From Enterobacter asburiae (lineage in GTDB: Bacteria > Pseudomonadota > Gammaproteobacteria > Enterobacterales > Enterobacteriaceae), in contig NZ_CP102247.1 of the NCBI RefSeq assembly GCF_024599655.1, forward strand, positions 4,526,001-4,590,000: a stretch of 64,000 bases of DNA, in the 5' to 3' direction. A program made the position numbers and the translations under genes. Every line of letters starts with the position of its first letter. The first letter of the stretch is position 1. This document shows positions 1 through 7,879 of this stretch, piece by piece. The notes below the pieces were generated by a model. The model worked only from the letters and a program-made list of their open reading frames with translations, did not search any database and was not told the origin of the DNA.

Positions 1-1206
1 GGCATTCCCCACCACGTTCAGCGCCGTACGCGCCATATCGAGGATACGGTCCACACCGGCGATAAATGCCAGACCTTCCAGCGGAATACCGACGCTGCCG
101 AGCGTAGCCAGCAGCACCACGAAGGAGACACCCGGAACGCCTGCAATACCTTTGGACGTCACCATCAGCGTCAGTACAAGGACGATCTCCTGCCACAGAG
201 ACAGGTCAATGCCGTACAGCTGCGCAATAAAGATAGCGGCGATACTCTGGTACAGCGTCGAACCATCCAGGTTAAAGGAGTAGCCGGTCGGTACCACGAA
301 GCTGGTAATAGAGGCAGGCGCGCCATAGGCTTCCATCTTCTCGATGATACGTGGCAGCACGCTCTCAGAGCTTGCCGTGGAGTACGCCAGAATCAGTTCA
401 TCTTTCAGGATACGAATCAGGATCCAGATGCTCAGCCCGCACAGGCGCGCCACGATCCCCAGCACCACCAGCGCGAAGAACAGGATGGCGAAGTGCACCA
501 GGAGCACCAGCTTCGCCAGCGGCCACAGGGAGGCAAAACCGAAGTTCGCCACGGTGACGGCAATAAGCGCAAACACCCCTACCGGCGCGTAGCGCATCAC
601 CATGTGGGTCACTTTAAACATGGTTTCGGAGATAGAGCGGAACACGGTCACCAGCGGTTCGCGATGCGTCGCTGGCAGTGAAGAGAGTCCCAGACCAAAC
701 AGCACCGAGAAGAAGATGATAGGCAGCATCTCGCCCTTCGCCATCGACGCCACGATGTTGGTCGGCACCAGCGACAGGATCGTGCCCATCAGGCCATGCG
801 CGTGGCTCTGCACGTCAGCGGTCGTACTTTGGTATTTCGAAATATCCACCGTGGCCAGCTGCGACATATCAATCCCGGAACCCGGCTGGAACACGTTCGC
901 CAGCGTGATACCGAGGATAATCGCAACCGTAGTGATCACTTCGAAATAGATAATGGTTTTCGCACCAATACGGCCTAACTGCTTCGCATCGCCGACGCCC
1001 GCAATACCGACCACCAGCGTCGAGATCACAATCGGTACCACAATCATCTTGATCAGATGAATAAAGATATCCCCTGCCGGTGAAAGCAGGTTCGCAATCA
1101 GCCATTCGCGGCTGTCGCTGTGATAGTGAAGGTAGCTGCCCAGCAAGATGCCCAGCACAAGGGCGATTAAGATCTGCCAGGCAAGGCTGACTTTAACGTT
1201 TTTCAT
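1..1206 (-). CDS. gltP: GltP glutamate/aspartate:proton symporter (3' end cut off)
   Basis: Sodium-independent dicarboxylate/amino acid:cation symporter (DAACS family) of the inner membrane, taking up glutamate and aspartate with protons. The minus-strand frame opens MKNVKVSLAWQILIALV and stays in register with E. coli GltP over 402 residues. It shows the family SSxxTLP-like motif as STASSESVLPR, and the MVTSKGIAGVPG and LDMARTALNVVGN segments that build the substrate site. About 35 C-terminal residues of the usual 437 lie beyond the left edge, so the gene is partial by position, not broken. In E. coli the nrfABCDEFG operon separates gltP from acs; here gltP faces acs directly across 422 bp. 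Confidence 0.96.
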   Translation of the reverse strand, partial: MKNVKVSLAWQILIALVLGILLGSYLHYHSDSREWLIANLLSPAGDIFIHLIKMIVVPIVISTLVVGIAGVGDAKQLGRIGAKTIIYFEVITTVAIILGITLANVFQPGSGIDMSQLATVDISKYQSTTADVQSHAHGLMGTILSLVPTNIVASMAKGEMLPIIFFSVLFGLGLSSLPATHREPLVTVFRSISETMFKVTHMVMRYAPVGVFALIAVTVANFGFASLWPLAKLVLLVHFAILFFALVVLGIVARLCGLSIWILIRILKDELILAYSTASSESVLPRIIEKMEAYGAPASITSFVVPTGYSFNLDGSTLYQSIAAIFIAQLYGIDLSLWQEIVLVLTLMVTSKGIAGVPGVSFVVLLATLGSVGIPLEGLAFIAGVDRILDMARTALNVVGNA

Positions 1207-1628
1207 AGAAACTGACTTCCTCAATGAAGCGCCTTATTCACTCAAACTGCATGAATATGGAGACATACTGAAAGGGTATGAATTGTGTTGCGTTGGTTTA
1301 TGGGATTTTTTAACGCGGCGTATGAGTATCATTTGCGCGACCTGTTGCGCAAGCCTTAAAGAACGACGCGTTTCACTCACAAAAGCGACGATGACGGGAG
1401 TTTGTTCTAATTCTGATAAATAACCTTTTGTTATAAAAACGCTTTTTTAAACATAAATGTGAATAATCGTCAGCATAAATTATTTTCCTTCAAAGTTTCA
1501 TTCGCTCATTTTTCATACTCTTCAAACAATGCGTGATCTGTAGCCCAAATACTAAACAAAGCTTGTAAAGCCCCTACAATTAACGTTTTTGCGACATATT
1601 ATTAACATCTTACAAGGAGAAAAAAGCC
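1207..1628. promoter_or_regulatory. Divergent gltP/acs intergenic region
   Basis: This 422-bp AT-rich stretch separates divergent gltP and acs. A good Shine-Dalgarno (AAGGAG, 1614-1619) precedes acs, and a TACAAT hexamer at 1575-1580 could be an acs -10 box without a good -35, as expected of an activator-dependent promoter. E. coli acs is CRP-activated, but the best match here (TGTGA near 1460, without a matching second half) is too weak to call. No remnant of nrf genes and no convincing small gene is seen. Confidence 0.5.
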
Positions 1629-3587
1629 ATGAGCCAAATCCACAAACATGACATTCCCGCAAATATTGCGGACCGTTGCCTGATCACCCCGGAGCAGTAC
1701 CACGAGAAATATCAGCAATCTATCACCGCCCCGGACACCTTCTGGGGTGAGCAGGGCCATATCCTTGACTGGATCAAACCTTATCAGAAGGTGAAGAACA
1801 CCTCCTTTGCGCCCGGCAATGTCTCCATTAAATGGTATGAAGATGGCACCCTGAACCTGGCGGCGAACTGCCTTGATCGTCACCTTGCCGAGCGCGGGAA
1901 CGAGACGGCCATCATCTGGGAAGGCGATGACGCCTCGCAAAGCAAACACATTACCTACAAAGAGCTGCACCGCGACGTGTGCCGCTTCGCCAACGTCCTG
2001 CTGGAAAAAGGCATTAAAAAAGGCGACGTGGTCGCTATCTATATGCCGATGGTGCCGGAAGCGGCGGTGGCTATGCTGGCCTGCGCGCGTATCGGTGCGA
2101 TTCACTCGGTGATTTTTGGCGGGTTCTCACCAGAGGCGGTTGCCGGACGTATTGTCGATTCAAGTTCTAAACTGGTGATCACGGCCGATGAAGGCGTGCG
2201 CGCCGGTCGCGGTATCCCGCTGAAGAAAAACGTCGACGAAGCGCTGAAAAACCCGAACGTCAAAACGGTCAGTAACGTCATCGTCCTGAAGCGTACCGGC
2301 GGCAAAATCGACTGGAACGAAGGGCGCGACCTGTGGTGGAGCGACCTGATTGAAAAAGCGAGCGACCAGCATCAGCCGGAAGAGATGAACGCAGAAGATC
2401 CGCTGTTCATTCTTTATACCTCCGGCTCAACCGGTAAGCCGAAAGGCGTCCTGCACACCACCGGCGGCTATCTGGTCTATGCAGCCACCACCTTCAAATA
2501 CGTCTTCGACTACCACCCGGGCGATATCTACTGGTGTACCGCCGACGTGGGCTGGGTCACCGGACACAGCTACCTGCTGTACGGCCCGCTGGCCTGTGGC
2601 GCAACAACGCTGATGTTTGAGGGCGTACCAAACTGGCCGACCCCGGCGCGTATGTGTCAGGTGGTCGACAAGCACCAGGTCAACATTCTCTACACCGCAC
2701 CAACGGCGATCCGCGCATTAATGGCGGAAGGCGATAAAGCCATCGAAGGCACGGACCGTTCTTCATTGCGCATCCTCGGTTCCGTGGGTGAGCCAATCAA
2801 CCCGGAAGCCTGGGAGTGGTACTGGAAGAAAATCGGCAACGAGAAATGCCCGGTGATGGACACCTGGTGGCAGACCGAAACCGGCGGCTTCATGATCACC
2901 CCGATGCCGGGTGCCACGCAGCTGAAGGCTGGTTCCGCAACCCTTCCGTTCTTCGGCGTGCAGCCTGCGCTGGTGGATAACGAAGGCAACCCGCTGGAAG
3001 GCGCCACCGAAGGCAACCTGGTGATCACAGACTCCTGGCCGGGTCAGGCGCGTACCCTGTTCGGCGATCACGATCGCTTCGAGCAGACCTACTTCTCGAC
3101 CTTTCAAAACATGTATTTCAGCGGCGACGGCGCGCGCCGTGACGAAGACGGTTATTACTGGATAACCGGGCGCGTGGACGACGTGCTGAACGTCTCCGGC
3201 CACCGTCTGGGCACCGCTGAGATTGAATCGGCGCTGGTGTCGCATCCGAAAATTGCCGAAGCCGCCGTTGTCGGTATTCCGCACAACATCAAAGGCCAGG
3301 CGATTTACGCCTATGTCACCCTGAACCACGGCGAAGAGCCGTCGCCAGAGCTGTATACCGAGGTGCGCAACTGGGTACGTAAAGAGATTGGCCCGCTGGC
3401 GACGCCGGACGTGCTGCACTGGACCGACTCGCTGCCGAAAACCCGCTCCGGCAAAATCATGCGCCGCATCTTGCGCAAAATCGCGGCAGGAGACACTAGC
3501 AACCTCGGCGATACCTCAACGCTCGCGGATCCTGGCGTGGTGGACAAACTGCTCGAAGAGAAGCAGGCCATCGCGATGCCTTCCTAG
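1629..3587 (+). CDS. acs: Acetyl-CoA synthetase Acs
   Basis: AMP-forming acetate:CoA ligase, converting acetate, ATP and CoA to acetyl-CoA through acetyl-AMP; the high-affinity cytosolic route for acetate scavenging. The 652-residue protein has the family's full length. It carries the ANL-superfamily phosphate loop YTSGSTGKPKGV at about residues 263-274, the TWWQTETGG adenylate-binding motif, and the C-terminal PKTRSGKIMRR motif whose Lys609 is the known acetylation switch site. The ATG is chosen because AAGGAG lies at proper spacing upstream. It heads acs-yjcH-actP; a repeat element separates it from yjcH. Confidence 0.98.
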   Translation: MSQIHKHDIPANIADRCLITPEQYHEKYQQSITAPDTFWGEQGHILDWIKPYQKVKNTSFAPGNVSIKWYEDGTLNLAANCLDRHLAERGNETAIIWEGDDASQSKHITYKELHRDVCRFANVLLEKGIKKGDVVAIYMPMVPEAAVAMLACARIGAIHSVIFGGFSPEAVAGRIVDSSSKLVITADEGVRAGRGIPLKKNVDEALKNPNVKTVSNVIVLKRTGGKIDWNEGRDLWWSDLIEKASDQHQPEEMNAEDPLFILYTSGSTGKPKGVLHTTGGYLVYAATTFKYVFDYHPGDIYWCTADVGWVTGHSYLLYGPLACGATTLMFEGVPNWPTPARMCQVVDKHQVNILYTAPTAIRALMAEGDKAIEGTDRSSLRILGSVGEPINPEAWEWYWKKIGNEKCPVMDTWWQTETGGFMITPMPGATQLKAGSATLPFFGVQPALVDNEGNPLEGATEGNLVITDSWPGQARTLFGDHDRFEQTYFSTFQNMYFSGDGARRDEDGYYWITGRVDDVLNVSGHRLGTAEIESALVSHPKIAEAAVVGIPHNIKGQAIYAYVTLNHGEEPSPELYTEVRNWVRKEIGPLATPDVLHWTDSLPKTRSGKIMRRILRKIAAGDTSNLGDTSTLADPGVVDKLLEEKQAIAMPS

Positions 3588-3594
3588 TGTTTTC

Positions 3595-3685
3595 TCCCTC
3601 TCCCCGTGGGAGAGGCCCGGGGTGAGGGCATCAGACCGCCCCTTCCTCCCCTCACCCTAACCCTCTCCCCAAAGGGGAGAGGGAA
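3595..3685. repeat. CTCACCC-type palindromic repeat inside the acs operon
   Basis: Two facing copies of a C-rich element. CTCCCTCTCCCC-GTGGGAGAGG-CCCGGGGTGAGGG is followed by the inverse pattern CCTCACCCTAACCCTCTCCCC-AAA-GGGGAGAGGG. The whole can fold into nested hairpins. The same family recurs near 21229, 43183 and 56403. It lies in the acs-yjcH gap and could stabilise or attenuate the acs transcript. Confidence 0.8.
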
Positions 3686-3722
3686 CTAAAAACAAACCAA
3701 CCTTACCTTTGGAGACTCTGTG

Positions 3723-4037
3723 ATGAATAACGATATTTGTCAGCAGATAGAGAATAGTGCGCACTACAGGGAGCTCGTCGATAAGCGGCAACGGTTTGCC
3801 TTCATCCTTTCCATCATCATGCTGGTTATCTACGTCGGCTTTATTCTGCTGATCGCCTTTGCCCCGCACTGGCTGGGCACCCCGCTGCACGAGGGGACCA
3901 GCGTGACGCGCGGCATTCCGATTGGCATTGGCGTGATTGTGATTTCATTCTTGCTGACCGGCGTCTACGTCTGGCGCGCGAACGGTGAATTCGATCGTCT
4001 TAACAGAGAAGTCCTGCGCGAGGTAAAAGCATCATGA
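3723..4037 (+). CDS. yjcH: YjcH, DUF485 inner-membrane protein of the acetate operon
   Basis: Small DUF485 protein of 104 residues with two membrane helices (about residues 24-46 and 58-80, the second within TRGIPIGIGVIVISFLLTGV). It is co-encoded with acetate permease in many proteobacteria, and its biochemical role is not settled. The ATG at 3723 is preferred to the GTG three bases earlier because the result aligns with E. coli YjcH (MNGTIYQRIE...) and GGAG precedes it. The stop overlaps the actP start as ATGA, so translation of the two is probably coupled. Confidence 0.95.
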   Translation: MNNDICQQIENSAHYRELVDKRQRFAFILSIIMLVIYVGFILLIAFAPHWLGTPLHEGTSVTRGIPIGIGVIVISFLLTGVYVWRANGEFDRLNREVLREVKAS

Positions 4038-5683
4038 AGCGAGTCCTGACGGCGCTAGCCGCCACACTTCCCTTTGCTGCCAACGCGGCGGATGCCATTA
4101 CCGGCGAGGTCCAGCGCCAGCCAACCAACTGGCAGGCGATTATCATGTTCCTGATTTTCGTGGTGCTGACGCTGTACATTACGTACTGGGCGTCGAAACG
4201 CGTGCGCTCACGTAACGATTACTACACCGCAGGCGGCAACATTACCGGCTTCCAGAACGGGCTGGCGATTGCGGGTGACTTTATGTCCGCGGCCTCGTTC
4301 CTCGGGATCTCCGCGCTGGTCTACACCTCCGGCTATGACGGCCTGATCTACTCTCTCGGCTTCCTCGTTGGCTGGCCGATCATTCTGTTCCTGATTGCCG
4401 AACGCCTGCGTAACCTGGGCCGCTATACCTTCGCTGACGTGGCCTCTTATCGCCTGAAGCAGGGGCCGATTCGCACCCTCTCTGCCTGCGGCTCGCTGGT
4501 GGTGGTAGCGCTGTATCTGATTGCGCAGATGGTGGGCGCGGGTAAATTGATCCAACTGCTGTTCGGCCTCAACTACCACATCGCGGTGGTGCTGGTTGGC
4601 GTGCTGATGGTGATGTACGTCCTGTTCGGCGGCATGCTGGCGACCACCTGGGTGCAGATCATCAAAGCCGTCCTGCTGCTGTTTGGCGCCAGCTTTATGG
4701 CCTTTATGGTGATGAAGCACGTCGGCTTCAGCTTCAATAACCTGTTCACCGAAGCGATGGCGGTCCACCCGAAAGGGGAAGCGATCATGAGCCCGGGCGG
4801 GCTGGTGAAAGACCCGATATCCGCGCTCTCGCTGGGTCTCGGCCTGATGTTCGGTACCGCAGGTCTGCCGCATATCCTGATGCGCTTCTTTACCGTGAGC
4901 GATGCGCGTGAAGCGCGCAAGAGCGTCTTCTACGCCACCGGCTTCATGGGTTACTTCTATATCCTGACCTTTATCATCGGCTTTGGCGCGATCATGCTGG
5001 TGGGGGCGAACCCGGCGTTTAAAGACGCGGCGGGCGCGCTGATTGGCGGTAACAACATGGCGGCGGTGCACCTGGCCGACGCGGTGGGCGGTAACCTGTT
5101 CCTCGGCTTTATCTCCGCCGTGGCCTTCGCCACTATTCTTGCGGTGGTTGCAGGGCTGACGCTGGCCGGCGCGTCTGCGGTGTCGCATGACCTCTACGCC
5201 AACGTCATCCGTAAAGGCGCGAGCGAGCGCGATGAGCTGAAGGTCTCGAAAATCACCGTGCTGGTGCTGGGCGTTGTGGCGATACTGTTAGGCATTCTGT
5301 TCGAGAAGCAGAACATCGCCTTTATGGTGGGGCTGGCCTTCTCGATTGCGGCAAGCTGTAACTTCCCGATCATCCTGCTCTCCATGTACTGGTCGAAACT
5401 GACCACCCGTGGCGCAATGATTGGCGGCTGGCTGGGGCTGCTGACGGCGGTGATCCTGATGATTCTGGGCCCAACCATCTGGGTGCAGATCCTCGGTCAC
5501 GCAAGCGCCATCTTCCCGTATGAATACCCGGCGCTGTTCTCTATCGCCGTGGCGTTTATCGGCATCTGGTTCTTCTCGGCCACCGACAATTCGCCGGAGG
5601 GTAACCTGGAGCGTGAGAAATTCCGCGCCCAGTTTATCCGCTCACAAACTGGTCTCGGCGTCGAGCAGGGCCGCGCGCACTAA
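4034..5683 (+). CDS. actP: Acetate permease ActP
   Basis: Sodium:solute symporter family (SSSF) permease for acetate and glycolate, 549 residues as in E. coli. An N-terminal cleavable-looking segment (residues 1-20, ending AANAADA) is followed by about 13 hydrophobic helices. The SSS signature region appears around GLAIAGDFMSAASFLGISALVY, which also supplies family cation-site residues. It overlaps yjcH by four bases, and Acs upstream activates the imported acetate. A GC-rich hairpin follows the stop. Confidence 0.97.
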   Translation: MKRVLTALAATLPFAANAADAITGEVQRQPTNWQAIIMFLIFVVLTLYITYWASKRVRSRNDYYTAGGNITGFQNGLAIAGDFMSAASFLGISALVYTSGYDGLIYSLGFLVGWPIILFLIAERLRNLGRYTFADVASYRLKQGPIRTLSACGSLVVVALYLIAQMVGAGKLIQLLFGLNYHIAVVLVGVLMVMYVLFGGMLATTWVQIIKAVLLLFGASFMAFMVMKHVGFSFNNLFTEAMAVHPKGEAIMSPGGLVKDPISALSLGLGLMFGTAGLPHILMRFFTVSDAREARKSVFYATGFMGYFYILTFIIGFGAIMLVGANPAFKDAAGALIGGNNMAAVHLADAVGGNLFLGFISAVAFATILAVVAGLTLAGASAVSHDLYANVIRKGASERDELKVSKITVLVLGVVAILLGILFEKQNIAFMVGLAFSIAASCNFPIILLSMYWSKLTTRGAMIGGWLGLLTAVILMILGPTIWVQILGHASAIFPYEYPALFSIAVAFIGIWFFSATDNSPEGNLEREKFRAQFIRSQTGLGVEQGRAH

Positions 5684-5689
5684 GCCTTT

Positions 5690-5714
5690 CTCCCCGGTCA
5701 TTCTGGCCGGGGAG
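5690..5714. terminator. Hairpin between convergent actP and cidB-like genes
   Basis: CTCCCCGG (5690-5697) pairs perfectly with CCGGGGAG (5707-5714) around a 9-nt loop, in the short gap between the convergent stops. Neither strand has a clear U-run after the stem, so it is a plausible but non-canonical terminator. Confidence 0.45.
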
Positions 5715-5715
5715 C

Positions 5716-6405
5716 TTAGAACATCACCCACGCCACCAGCGGCGCAATCAGCACCATTACGACGCCCGAAAGCATCATCACCAGGCTCGCGACAACGCCC
5801 TCCTGCTGCCCCAGCTCATACGAACGTGCCGTGCCCGCCCCGTGCGACGCCGCGCCAAACCCTGCCCCTTTTGCCATCCCTTCACGGATCGACAAGCGCA
5901 GGAATAGCATATCGCCGACCGCCATACCGAACACACCCGTCACGACAACAAACAGCGCTACCAGATCCGGCTGCCCGCCGAGAGGTTTAGCCGCCGCCAG
6001 CGCAAACGGCGTGGTCACCGAACGCACGGCCAGACTGCGCTGAATTTCATCGGACAGGGTAAACAGCCGCGCCAGCCAGACGGAGCTGCACACCGCCACC
6101 ACCGTGGCGGTGACAACGCCCGCGCTGAGCGACATCCAGTGGCGTTTGATAATCGCCAGGTTGTCATAAACGGGGACGGCAAACGCGATGGTCGCCGGGC
6201 CGAGCAGCCACAGCAGCCAGTGGGATTCACCAATGTAGTTCTGCCAGGAGATATGGCCGAAGACCAGCATCAGCACCAGCAGGATCGGCGTGAAGACCAG
6301 CGGCATCAGCGGCAGGGCATGGAAACGACGATACAGCCGCTTGTTGGCGAAGTAGATCGCCAGCGTCGCAATCAGGCACAAGACGCTGATCTGAAAGTTA
6401 GTCAT
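5716..6405 (-). CDS. CidB/LrgB-family membrane protein
   Basis: LrgB/CidB/YohK family protein of 229 residues with about seven hydrophobic helices and the conserved segments YDNLAIIKRHW, RSLAVRSVTTPFAL and GFGAASHGAGTAR. In Gram-positive bacteria these pairs were first described as autolysis modulators; Bacillus subtilis PftAB is a pyruvate facilitator, so small-acid transport is a reasonable working role. The ATG at 6405 sits inside the last codons of the CidA-like gene (8-nt overlap), which fixes the start and implies coupled translation. E. coli K-12 carries a homologous pair (YohJ/YohK) elsewhere, not here. Confidence 0.88.
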   Translation of the reverse strand: MTNFQISVLCLIATLAIYFANKRLYRRFHALPLMPLVFTPILLVLMLVFGHISWQNYIGESHWLLWLLGPATIAFAVPVYDNLAIIKRHWMSLSAGVVTATVVAVCSSVWLARLFTLSDEIQRSLAVRSVTTPFALAAAKPLGGQPDLVALFVVVTGVFGMAVGDMLFLRLSIREGMAKGAGFGAASHGAGTARSYELGQQEGVVASLVMMLSGVVMVLIAPLVAWVMF

Positions 6406-6808
6406 GCTTCTGCCTGCTGATTTCAAAGCGATACACTTTATCCACCACCCAGGCGGTCGCCCCCAGCACCATCAGCGTACTCAGCGCAATAACCGCAAAG
6501 ATTCGCCAGCCGTCCACCATCAGCAGCTGCGCGTAGTTCACCACCGCCACCACGGCAGGCACAAAAAACAGCAGCATCTCCGCCAGCAGCCAGCGAGCGC
6601 CTGCACGCACCCAGTTCAGGGGGATCACGCGACACAGAATAAGCGTCAGCATCAGCAGCATCCCCACCAGGTTGGCAGGCAGCGGCAGATGCAGCCAGCC
6701 GACAAGATATTCCGCGAAAACAAACAGTCCCGCATAGAGCAGTACCTGAACCGGGACCTGGAGTCGTTGCACAACGGCAGGCGTAACACGGCTTAACGCC
6801 ACGGCCAT
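6398..6808 (-). CDS. CidA/LrgA-family membrane protein
   Basis: LrgA/CidA/YohJ family, 136 residues from the ATG at 6808, which has GAGGA upstream. It has four predicted membrane helices, with the family core PANLVGMLLMLTLIL and LLFFVPAVVAVVNY, a feature of holin-like CidA/LrgA proteins. It is first in a two-gene operon with the CidB-like gene and is transcribed away from a LysR regulator. Its place beside acs-yjcH-actP suggests a link to acetate or pyruvate handling; that link is inference. Confidence 0.88.
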   Translation of the reverse strand: MAVALSRVTPAVVQRLQVPVQVLLYAGLFVFAEYLVGWLHLPLPANLVGMLLMLTLILCRVIPLNWVRAGARWLLAEMLLFFVPAVVAVVNYAQLLMVDGWRIFAVIALSTLMVLGATAWVVDKVYRFEISRQKHD

Positions 6809-6869
6809 GGAGGGTTTCCTCAAAAATGAGACGAGGCGCCAGTATAGAGACCGCACGGAGTGGACTGAA

Positions 6870-6884
6870 ATGAATTAAAATCAT
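6870..6884. promoter_or_regulatory. Candidate LysR operator (T-N11-A)
   Basis: ATGA-N7-TCAT dyad containing TGAATTAAAATCA (6871-6883), an exact T-N11-A LysR-type box. It lies between the divergent cidA-like start (6808) and the LysR start (6911), where an autoregulating LysR protein would bind. Confidence 0.55.
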
Positions 6885-6910
6885 CAAAGGTATAGTTTCG
6901 AGGAATAATC

Positions 6911-7798
6911 ATGGACATAAGAACGCTGCGCTATTTTGTCGAAGTGGTTCGTCAGCAAAGTTTTACCCGCGCAGCGGAGAAGTTGTTTGTTACCCAGCCG
7001 ACCATCAGCAAGATGCTGAAAAACCTCGAAGATGAGCTGAACTGTACCCTGCTGATCCGCGACGGACGCAAGCTGCTGCTGACCGATACCGGGCGCGTGG
7101 TGTTCGAGCGCGGGCTGGCCATCCTGGCGGAGTTCCGCCAGCTGGAGGCCGAGCTTGGCGACATCAACCACCTGACAAGAGGGCTGTTGCGGCTCGGCAT
7201 TCCGCCGATGGTTGGCATGATGATGGCCGGGCCGATAAGCCTGTTTCGTCAGCGTTACCCCGGCGTTGAGCTTAAAATTTCTGAATTTGGCGGTCTGACC
7301 GTGCAGCAGGCGGTGATGAACGGCGAACTGGACGTGGCGATGACCGCGCTCCCTGTTGAGGAGGAGAGCGGCCTGGCGACGCTGCCGCTCTTTAGCCACC
7401 CGCTGTGCGTGCTGGTCCCTCGCTCCGGCGACTGGCTGAAGCGAGACTCGGTGAAGCCTGAACTGCTCGGCGAGCACCCTCTGCTTATTTACAACGAAGA
7501 CTTTGCCCTCAGCCGCCAGCTGATGACGCTGTTTAGCCACCATAACGTCAAGCCGCGCATTGCGGTGCGCAGCGGACAGTGGGATTTTCTGGCGGCGATG
7601 GTGCAGGCAGGCGTGGGAATTGCCATTCTGCCGCAGCCGATTTGCGAGCGGCTGGATAAAAACACGCTGCGCTGGATCCCGCTGGAGAGCGACCTGCACT
7701 GGCAGCTGGGGATGATCTGGCGTGAAGGGGTGTATTTATCGCAGAGCGCGCAGGCGTGGCTGCAGTGTTGTGAGGGGTTTTGGGTGCGGTCTGAATAG
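6911..7798 (+). CDS. LysR-family regulator of the CidAB-like pair
   Basis: LysR-type transcriptional regulator, 295 residues. The winged HTH spans residues 1-60 (MDIRTLRYFVEVVRQQSFTR then AAEKLFVTQPTISKMLKNLE), followed by a linker helix and a periplasmic-binding-protein-like effector domain to the C terminus. It is divergent from the CidA-like gene with 102 bp between, the usual arrangement for a LysR controlling its neighbour. It resembles CidR/YwbI-type regulators, which control cidABC or ywbHG in Firmicutes and in Staphylococcus respond to acetate-producing metabolism. The effector here is not known. Confidence 0.9.
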   Translation: MDIRTLRYFVEVVRQQSFTRAAEKLFVTQPTISKMLKNLEDELNCTLLIRDGRKLLLTDTGRVVFERGLAILAEFRQLEAELGDINHLTRGLLRLGIPPMVGMMMAGPISLFRQRYPGVELKISEFGGLTVQQAVMNGELDVAMTALPVEEESGLATLPLFSHPLCVLVPRSGDWLKRDSVKPELLGEHPLLIYNEDFALSRQLMTLFSHHNVKPRIAVRSGQWDFLAAMVQAGVGIAILPQPICERLDKNTLRWIPLESDLHWQLGMIWREGVYLSQSAQAWLQCCEGFWVRSE

Positions 7799-7799
7799 T

Positions 7800-7870
7800 G
7801 CCGGGTGGCGGCTTCGCCTTACCCGGCCTACGGTTCGAAGGTAGGCCCGGTAAGCGCAGCGCCACCGGGC
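7800..7870. repeat. REP/BIME element
   Basis: Paired REP units: GCCGGGTGGCGGCTTCGCC-TTACCCGGCCTAC followed by the inverse GTAGGCCCGGTAAGCGCAGC-GCCACCGGGC. It lies between the convergent LysR and yjcE genes and may act as a transcription boundary. Copies of the same family recur at 12278, 21178, 37381, 49080 and 50641. Confidence 0.9.
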
Positions 7871-7879
7871 AAAACAGCG

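Noticed and set aside
1148..1423. Small plus-strand frame of 91 codons over the gltP start and upstream region
   Set aside because: It overlaps the gltP coding start antisense, lacks a ribosome-binding site, and matches nothing known.
4208..5188. Minus-strand open frame of 326 codons inside actP
   Set aside because: Composition is dominated by His, Gln, Arg and Glu, as expected from the reverse of a hydrophobic membrane protein.
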